A stretch of DNA of 6,073 bases, taken from Desulfocapsa sp. GTDB lineage: Bacteria > Desulfobacterota > Desulfobulbia > Desulfobulbales > Desulfocapsaceae. Location: the NCBI GenBank assembly GCA_029934815.1, contig JAOZLM010000145.1:1-6073 (forward strand), given 5' to 3'. A program made the translations under genes and the position numbers. The notes under the pieces were generated by a model. That model worked only from the letters and a program-made list of their open reading frames with translations. It did not search any database and had not been told where the DNA came from. Below, in pieces: positions 1 through 5,349 of this stretch (position 1 is its first letter; every line of letters starts with the position of its first letter).

Positions 1-380
1 GATATGATATTAGACACTTCGATTAAATTTCCGTCAGGATCTCTGAAGTAAAAAGAAACCAGCTTAGCGGTAGCACCTGTTCGCTCAACCGGCCCCTCAA
101 GTATTGTAATGTCATGACTTATTACATGTTTCATGGCGATATCAATTTTTGTTTCTGAAATAAAACAAAGATCTTCGGATCCCGGTAGCGGACATTTTGC
201 TTTTGGCTCAAACTCCTGACCATACTGGTGCAGATTAATTTTTTGAGTTCCAAATTTCAGGGATGTTCTTCCGTCACTGAACATTTCCGCTTCCATTCCA
301 AGAACGGATTCGTAGAATTTTACTGTTTCAGCAATATTCGTTACTGTCAGAACTATGTGATCAATGGCAGTTATTTCCAT
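1..380 (-). CDS. VOC-family (glyoxalase-like, GLOD5-type) protein, 3' end cut by the window edge
   Basis: The minus strand is open from an ATG at 380 to the left edge, giving 126 residues without a stop. The protein begins MEITAIDHIVLTV and carries the VOC signature throughout: FYESVLGM at 22-29, LKFGTQKINLH at 41-51, PGSEDLCFI at 66-74, EGPVERTGA at 95-103, and FRDPDGNLIEVSN at 112-124. This pattern matches the glyoxalase-domain-containing protein 5 (GLOD5) type of single-domain VOC proteins, about 125-130 residues long, so only a few residues should be missing. His8 and Glu121 sit where the family binds a divalent metal, with His51 a possible further ligand. The reaction is not known from sequence; members include lyases, dioxygenases and resistance proteins. 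The start overlaps the end of the deacetylase gene by 20 bases and has a good ribosome binding site, so it is the last visible gene of the operon. It may be a metabolic passenger. Confidence 0.88.
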   Translation of the reverse strand, partial: MEITAIDHIVLTVTNIAETVKFYESVLGMEAEMFSDGRTSLKFGTQKINLHQYGQEFEPKAKCPLPGSEDLCFISETKIDIAMKHVISHDITILEGPVERTGATAKLVSFYFRDPDGNLIEVSNII

Positions 381-1182
381 GCTCTTCCTTGTCAAGATGC
401 GTCATCACCGGTGTAGCAATCAGCTCCTCCAGGGGAATGACTTTCAGGTCATTTTTCTTTAGCGTATCGAAGAGGATTGCAAGTTCTTTCAGCAACACAG
501 AAACAGCTACTTCTTTTTGGGGAGGCAGATCGTGGAGCAGAAGGATATCCCCGGTTTTAAGCTTTTTCAAAATTCGTTCTGCAAGACTGGCTATTTTCCG
601 GTTACCACCATCAAAAGCCCGGCAACTGAATGTTACTGTTTGCAAATTTTCTTTTTGTAATACCTCATTAAGGAGTGGGTTGGTGATCCCCACCGGAGGA
701 CGAAAAAGCAGTGGACGAACACCAAAGCTGCTAAGGAATTGCTGGCATTTATGTATATCGATATGGAGTTTTTTCTGGCTTCTCAACATAAGTAAACTGT
801 CGTGCTTCCATGAATGATTTCCTATGGTATGGCCTGCTTCCAAAATTTTACGAATTAATTCCGGATATTTTTTAGCCTTTTCGCCTATTACAAAGAATGT
901 GGCTTTCATATTATGGCTGGTAAGTAATTCTAATATTTTCGATGTTGTTTCCGGTGTTGGTCCATCATCAAAAGTCAGTGCTATTCCCTTGCTACCTGTT
1001 TGGCTTTTGCTGATAATTGGCAGGAAGAAGCCCCATTGCGGTAAAAACGGTGCTATCAGGCAGCAACAGAGAAACACCACAAGTGGAATAACAGCTAATC
1101 CAGAGCCGAAAAACAACAGTAGAAGTGTCATGGCAAAGGAAAACATTGCCAGTTTTTCTGCCTGAGAAAATGACGTTTTCAT
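361..1182 (-). CDS. Membrane-anchored polysaccharide deacetylase (NodB homology domain, CE4)
   Basis: This 273-residue protein has two hydrophobic N-terminal segments (about 12-32 and 33-50) followed by a NodB domain (about 65-255). All CE4 motifs are visible: TFDDGP at 70-75 (catalytic base Asp72, metal-binding Asp73), the HSWKH metal pair His123/His127, RPPVG at 161-165, an Asp191 motif, and LLHD at 215-218 with the catalytic-acid His217. An active metal-dependent N- or O-deacetylase is therefore expected, probably acting on a carbohydrate at the membrane. Relatives include NodB and peptidoglycan and chitin deacetylases; ArnD and NaxD show that the fold also acts on sugar-lipids. In this operon a sugar head group of the exported lipid is a reasonable substrate (inference). 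I chose the ATG at 1182 because it forms an ATGA overlap with the stop of the exporter gene. A GTG at 1209 would add nine residues but lies deeper inside that gene. Confidence 0.93.
   Translation of the reverse strand: MKTSFSQAEKLAMFSFAMTLLLLFFGSGLAVIPLVVFLCCCLIAPFLPQWGFFLPIISKSQTGSKGIALTFDDGPTPETTSKILELLTSHNMKATFFVIGEKAKKYPELIRKILEAGHTIGNHSWKHDSLLMLRSQKKLHIDIHKCQQFLSSFGVRPLLFRPPVGITNPLLNEVLQKENLQTVTFSCRAFDGGNRKIASLAERILKKLKTGDILLLHDLPPQKEVAVSVLLKELAILFDTLKKNDLKVIPLEELIATPVMTHLDKEEHGNNCH
382..389 (-). promoter_or_regulatory. Ribosome binding site of the VOC gene, inside the deacetylase gene
   Basis: On the minus strand the sequence AGGAAGAGC directly precedes the ATG at 380, placing AGGA five bases from the start codon. 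This fixes the VOC start even though it lies inside the last codons of the deacetylase gene. It is the clearest Shine-Dalgarno sequence among the minus-strand genes here. Confidence 0.6.
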
Positions 1183-4100
1183 ACTTTTGCAACACGTCCG
1201 GTGAGCCACACGAGTTCTTCGTCTGTTTTGGTGACCATATTGACTTCCACGGTAAAGCCCGCATTTTCAAGCAGTGTTGCCATAGCATCAGCGCTTCTGT
1301 AATAGGCTTTGCCACCATTGGATTTTGTTCGCATATCCTCAAGTTTCCAAAACCATGAGACTGCACGGTCTTTTGGGTAAATCACATAACGAATCAGCAG
1401 CAATCCACCACTGGCCATAACTGCAATACAGTTTGCAAACAGTTTTTTTACGCTTTCATCATCAAGGTAGTGAAGCATATCGAGCAACAAAACAAGATCA
1501 GCCGGAACCGCCAGATCCGGCAATTGAGATGCCATAGTTGTCAGCAGTTCGCCTTGTTCTCCCATTGCAAACCCTGCCACTCGGATACGTTCTGCATCGG
1601 GGTCAAGACCTGTTAGTTTTGCATTTTCACAATACTCAAGACACCAGCATCCGGGAACTCCATATCCGCAGCCTATATCGAGGATGCTGCGTATGCTATG
1701 TCTTTGTTCTGCCAATAATTCAGGTAAATCCGCAAACATGGGATCAGATTTCAGTTTAAAACGGGCAAACATTCGTGGATATGCTTCCAGCAGGCGATAT
1801 CTGTTTCGTACCCTCTGTTCAATGCTCAGTTTCTTGCTGCTTTTACGGACAGGTGCTGAAAAATATCCCTTTAAAAGCGGGGGCAAAAGAAAAAATGCAC
1901 CAAGGAGAGAATACCCGATACCAAGGATCGATGTGATACCAATGGATCGCAGCAGACTATGTTCGGCAAAACAGAGCACACCAAAACCGATCAGCGTGGA
2001 CGTTCCTGCCATAAATACGGCCATACGCACAAGGCTAAAAGATGGATTCTGCGGATTGCGATAACGCTGATGGGCACGCACAAAAAAGATTGAATAATCG
2101 ATGCCCATACCTAAAATAACGATGGAGAGCATTAATCCTGGAATATCCAGAGGGTGTCCAATGAGATGCATCGTTCCCAGCGTGCAGATATAGGAAAAAA
2201 CAGGAGGCAGTAGAGTAATGAGTGTAAGTTGCCAGCTTGCATAGAAGAAAAGTAAAAAAATGGTGATGCTGACAGCTATGATTCCAAGCATTGTGGAAAA
2301 ACTTTTAAACAGGATATCAGCAAGCTGTACTGAAAAATTAGGGCTGTCAAATATCTTTCCGCTATTGTGATACTGTGTGAAAAATTGCTGACTGTTATAT
2401 GTTTTTCCCGGGCTGATATTTACAAATTCATGCAACTTCCCATCACTTTCATTTATGCCCAGTAGCGGGTAAAATTTTGCCGGTAGTTTTTGAGATTTCC
2501 CGGAATATTCCGGTGCAAGTATTGTCAGAAATGAAGAAAACGCCTGATCGCTAAAACCTAATGTGCTTCCACTTTCCTGCAATTGTCCCCGAAACGTTTT
2601 TAACTTCTCAGGATTCCAGAACTGTTTCCAGGCTGCAAGATTCTCCTCTGCCCGATTTTCCCCGGGGAAAAGCATTGATGCCACAAAGACGTTTTCCAGA
2701 GCCTTTTCTGCGATATCAGTTTCTACTTTTTGCAGCAACTTATCATTTTGCTGCTGCAAATCTTCAACAGATTCGGCCGACACCATCAACACCACACGAT
2801 TACTGATATTTCCCCAAACAGATGTAAACAGAGAATCCGCCTCCATGGTTTCCTGACTGACGGTATTCATGCTCTCAAGACTCACCTGAAATTCAGGTCT
2901 TGCGTAAAATATCAGAACCGATGCCAATACGGCTGCCCCAAAAGATCCTATATGGCCGGTACCATAGAGACCATCAACAAAAGACTGTAACGGAAGTTTT
3001 CGTTTGGAAGAAGCCTTCATGGCTGGAGTCAGATAAGGGAAAATAAAATGCACAAACAGAAAGGAAAACAATACTCCCATTGCAGTGAACTGGCCAAGCT
3101 GCACAAAGACGGGAAAACCGCTGACACTGAGTGTTAAGAATGCTCCGCAAGTGGTTAATACTGCCAAAAGGCCAATGGAACGTACTTCGTGAGACGCCTC
3201 TTTTCCTTTGGTGTCATGTCGTTGATCTAAAAATAGCAAATAGGCAATTCCGTGATCCACTGTGATGGAAATAATGGCCCCGCCAAAACCAAGCACCATG
3301 ATAGAAATGGAAGGATGCAGCAGTGAGAAAACCAGTAAAGAAAGAGCAGTTCCAAAAAGAGCGGGTAACAGTGAAAGCAGCCCAATCAAAGGTCTTGGGA
3401 AAGCAATAAATAATAAAAAGCCGATGCCAAGCATTGAGAGGATGAGGGCAAAGTTCACATCATGCCGAATAATCCGTTCGTTATCAAGGGCAGCCCGATA
3501 GGCACCAACTGGCGTAAGACTTACTCCTGTTTTTACTGACTCATATTGCTCGTTTAAGCTCTTTTCCACTGAACTGATAAGAGCCGACAACTGTTTTGCC
3601 GATGCGGTATCAGTTCCGGATACATTGGGACGGGCAGTAATAAGCAGATGTTTACGATCAGGAGAGAGGAGGAAACCTTTATAAATCTCAGCATCGGCAA
3701 GGGGTGCCAGCATAGCCATTTTAGCCATTACTGGTTCCATAAAACCCAGTGGATCACTCGCAATAAACTGTCCCTGTCCTATTCCTTCCAGGCTGCTGAG
3801 TTTTTGTACAGATTCCTGCAAACGTGTTGTTATAAAATCTGCATTCAGTTTTGGAGCAATTTCACTTTCGAGTTCTGCTTTAGTCAGCAACATGGGTAGA
3901 TTCTCTACCACATGCAAGGCAAGCTCCGGGATCAGGGCTGCAATTTCACGGTTGCCCACCTCACGAAAAAGGCCACTTGCAGTGAATTCCTTTTCAATAA
4001 ACTGAGCACATTCCACAAGAATATCCAAATCATCAGTACTTAATGTAACATCCACTGCAATCTGATCATGGATGGGATGATTGGCAAAAATATCCAGTGC

Positions 4101-4238
4101 ATCACTGACCACAACTGAATTTGCTGGCAGTGAACGTACAATATCTGTATCCATTTGCAGACGCAGAACAGCAGTAACACTGCTTGCAATGATAAACAGC
4201 AGAACAAATACGAAGAGACGGAGGTTAAAAGATTTCAT
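1179..4238 (-). CDS. MMPL/RND-family lipid exporter fused to a C-terminal SAM-dependent methyltransferase
   Basis: This is a 1019-residue two-part protein. Residues 1-790 have the MMPL architecture: TM1 (6-26), a periplasmic domain (about 27-260), TM2-TM6 (262-403), TM7 (about 432-446), a second periplasmic domain (447-640) and TM8-TM12 (646-790). The TM4 and TM10 proton-relay sites are TVDHG (Asp328, His329) and GMGIDYSIFF (Asp714, Tyr715). Such proteins export lipids or acylated products from the inner membrane. After a basic linker (about 791-812) comes a class I methyltransferase domain: LDIGCGYG at 853-860 (SAM-binding motif I), GLDPD at 877-881 (acidic ribose-binding residue Asp879), DLVLLLDMLHYL at 914-925, and GGLLLIR at 944-950. 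The domain would sit in the cytoplasm after TM12. The start ATG forms an ATGA overlap with the glycosyltransferase stop, and the stop forms another with the deacetylase start, implying translational coupling. The frame is uninterrupted across the junction. The substrate is unknown; exporter and methyltransferase genes are both associated with aryl-polyene-type clusters. Confidence 0.93.
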   Translation of the reverse strand: MKSFNLRLFVFVLLFIIASSVTAVLRLQMDTDIVRSLPANSVVVSDALDIFANHPIHDQIAVDVTLSTDDLDILVECAQFIEKEFTASGLFREVGNREIAALIPELALHVVENLPMLLTKAELESEIAPKLNADFITTRLQESVQKLSSLEGIGQGQFIASDPLGFMEPVMAKMAMLAPLADAEIYKGFLLSPDRKHLLITARPNVSGTDTASAKQLSALISSVEKSLNEQYESVKTGVSLTPVGAYRAALDNERIIRHDVNFALILSMLGIGFLLFIAFPRPLIGLLSLLPALFGTALSLLVFSLLHPSISIMVLGFGGAIISITVDHGIAYLLFLDQRHDTKGKEASHEVRSIGLLAVLTTCGAFLTLSVSGFPVFVQLGQFTAMGVLFSFLFVHFIFPYLTPAMKASSKRKLPLQSFVDGLYGTGHIGSFGAAVLASVLIFYARPEFQVSLESMNTVSQETMEADSLFTSVWGNISNRVVLMVSAESVEDLQQQNDKLLQKVETDIAEKALENVFVASMLFPGENRAEENLAAWKQFWNPEKLKTFRGQLQESGSTLGFSDQAFSSFLTILAPEYSGKSQKLPAKFYPLLGINESDGKLHEFVNISPGKTYNSQQFFTQYHNSGKIFDSPNFSVQLADILFKSFSTMLGIIAVSITIFLLFFYASWQLTLITLLPPVFSYICTLGTMHLIGHPLDIPGLMLSIVILGMGIDYSIFFVRAHQRYRNPQNPSFSLVRMAVFMAGTSTLIGFGVLCFAEHSLLRSIGITSILGIGYSLLGAFFLLPPLLKGYFSAPVRKSSKKLSIEQRVRNRYRLLEAYPRMFARFKLKSDPMFADLPELLAEQRHSIRSILDIGCGYGVPGCWCLEYCENAKLTGLDPDAERIRVAGFAMGEQGELLTTMASQLPDLAVPADLVLLLDMLHYLDDESVKKLFANCIAVMASGGLLLIRYVIYPKDRAVSWFWKLEDMRTKSNGGKAYYRSADAMATLLENAGFTVEVNMVTKTDEELVWLTGRVAKV

Positions 4239-4948
4239 CGTTGTATAAATAACAGAATAGCTGCCAGCAACACAAGCAGGTGAATAATAATGATGGGAAA
4301 TAGATAACGCTGCAGTAGTTCATTACTACGCTGGAGAAATTGCAGGCCGCCAAAGAAACGACGCATCTTATCCAGAAAAATCGTTTTATTGTCGCTGACA
4401 GAAGTACTCTGAAATGCAATCATTGGCACTGGAGCGTAGGAATTACTGCAGTGCTTTTTTAAAAAACCATCATAGGCTACACCTTCCCATTGCTCCTCGA
4501 TTACTCTTTTGGCAAAAGGGCGATTTAAAGCATAACCATGAGTCAGACAACGATACTTTATTTGGGCCAGATATTTTGAAGCTGTTTTTTTGCTGCCACT
4601 GCTAATTGCACCGAGAAAAAAAGCGTCCCAGTTTTCCAGTTGCTGTAACTTATTTATTGCCTCACTATTCCGCTTTTCCTTAAAATGAGCGATGGTAATA
4701 TCATCTTCAAAAATCAGTATATGTTTGCCGCCCTCTTCTACGCCACGTGTTAAGCATTGCAGATGCGACTGAAAAATCCCTTCTTCCGGATTATTCGGAT
4801 GCTTTTGGACAAGAAAAAACTCAACACGTTGCAAAATCCCCAGTTCTGCAAATACCTGTTTTGCAGTTTCCTGCCTGTCAATTCGGCTATCCACTGATAT
4901 ACAAAATATTTTATCAAAGAACTGCTGCGGATCAAACATGGCATTCAT
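4235..4948 (-). CDS. Glycosyltransferase family 25-like (LPS-type) protein with C-terminal membrane anchor
   Basis: This 237-residue protein resembles GT25 enzymes, a family that adds galactose or related sugars to lipooligosaccharide. Visible marks are the N-terminal strand and arginine pattern KIFCISVDSRIDR (13-25), the GIFQSHLQCL segment (57-66) matching the family's G-x-x-x-SH element, the metal/nucleotide-sugar motif LIFEDD (78-83), WDAFFLG (107-113), HGYALNRPFAKRVI (137-150) and the acidic YDGFL (159-163). A strongly hydrophobic stretch at about 216-235 ends the protein, which suggests a tail anchor in the inner membrane with the catalytic part in the cytoplasm. The donor and acceptor cannot be read from the sequence. 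The TGA stop overlaps the exporter's ATG. The start is the ATG at 4948, with a second in-frame ATG at 4939. No Shine-Dalgarno sequence precedes either, and an in-frame stop at 5003-5005 excludes a much longer protein. Confidence 0.87.
   Translation of the reverse strand: MNAMFDPQQFFDKIFCISVDSRIDRQETAKQVFAELGILQRVEFFLVQKHPNNPEEGIFQSHLQCLTRGVEEGGKHILIFEDDITIAHFKEKRNSEAINKLQQLENWDAFFLGAISSGSKKTASKYLAQIKYRCLTHGYALNRPFAKRVIEEQWEGVAYDGFLKKHCSNSYAPVPMIAFQSTSVSDNKTIFLDKMRRFFGGLQFLQRSNELLQRYLFPIIIIHLLVLLAAILLFIQR
4875..4903 (+). promoter_or_regulatory. Possible sigma70-type promoter for the plus-strand membrane gene
   Basis: CTGTCA at 4875-4880 and TATACA at 4898-4903 are separated by 17 bases, and a TG one base upstream of TATACA makes an extended -10 element. 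Each hexamer matches the consensus at four of six positions. The site lies inside the 5' part of the divergent glycosyltransferase gene, about 80 bases before the membrane-gene start. That is where a promoter must be, because the intergenic gap is too small to hold one. This is pattern evidence only, and such matches occur by chance. Confidence 0.22.
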
Positions 4949-4983
4949 GGAAATTGTGGGGTAAAGAATGAGGTATGAAAGAT

Positions 4984-5349
4984 ATGTACCGAAAAACCTT
5001 GCTTAAAATTGCAAATACCAGCTTTGTGCAATCAGCAATTGATGAGCAGGCGGATCTGTCTGCGTTCAAAGAAAAACCATCCCTTGCGGTAATTACAGGC
5101 GTTTTATTAATTATCATAGCCTCTCTTCTTGGCTGGCCGGCGGTTGCAGTGCTTGGTATTATTGCCATAAAACTGAGTGAACCTCTAATTGCTGTTATTG
5201 GCGGCCCGCTGGTGTATGGATTTTCCCATCTTGTCTTTCTGCTTGGTATGTATTTTTCCGGAGCTGAGTATTCTGTTATTTTTGCCCGCTGGCTGGTTCG
5301 GGTTGTTATGGAAAAGCTGTTAGCCGGGGCAGATCTGCCGCAGGCTTAA
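4984..5349 (+). CDS. Small multi-pass inner-membrane protein of unknown function, inverted relative to its neighbours
   Basis: This is the only gene on the plus strand: 121 residues from the ATG at 4984, or 124 from the ATG at 4975. I prefer 4984 because GAGGT at 4970-4974 lies nine bases before it, whereas that site practically touches the 4975 ATG. The protein has a charged, amphipathic N-terminus (KIANTSFVQSAIDEQADLSA) and then three or four hydrophobic segments: roughly 37-52, 55-66, 71-94 and 96-110 in the longer numbering. Gly-Gly-Pro at 76-78 and SHLVFLLGMY at 84-93 look like conserved packing elements. I do not recognise a named family. The coherent membrane profile, a ribosome binding site and the absence of any minus-strand candidate in the same stretch argue that it is real. 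It lies 35 bases from the divergent glycosyltransferase gene and its last 44 bases overlap the convergent dehydratase gene. It may be an accessory membrane factor of the lipid pathway (inference). Confidence 0.8.
   Translation: MYRKTLLKIANTSFVQSAIDEQADLSAFKEKPSLAVITGVLLIIIASLLGWPAVAVLGIIAIKLSEPLIAVIGGPLVYGFSHLVFLLGMYFSGAEYSVIFARWLVRVVMEKLLAGADLPQA

Noticed and set aside
389..1165. Two long plus-strand open frames (about 389-817 and 824-1165) opposite the deacetylase gene
   Set aside because: They are antisense to a gene with a complete NodB motif set, their translations are Cys/Ser/Arg-rich with no recognisable domain, and no clear ribosome binding site supports them.
1183..1209. GTG at 1209 as the start of the deacetylase
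   Set aside because: The ATG at 1182 overlaps the upstream stop as ATGA, like the other junction in the operon. The nine extra residues would be encoded inside the methyltransferase C-terminus and add nothing recognisable.
992..1366. A 124-codon minus-strand frame spanning the end of the exporter gene and the start of the deacetylase gene
   Set aside because: It is an alternative frame across two well-supported genes and shows no domain.
2561..2990. Overlapping plus-strand frames opposite the second periplasmic domain of the exporter
   Set aside because: They are shadows of the exporter reading frame with compositionally biased translations and no family resemblance.
4932..5168. Minus-strand frame of 78 codons opposite the small membrane gene, which would make the operon uniformly oriented
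   Set aside because: Its translation has no hydrophobic segments or motifs, while the plus-strand frame gives a coherent membrane protein with a ribosome binding site.
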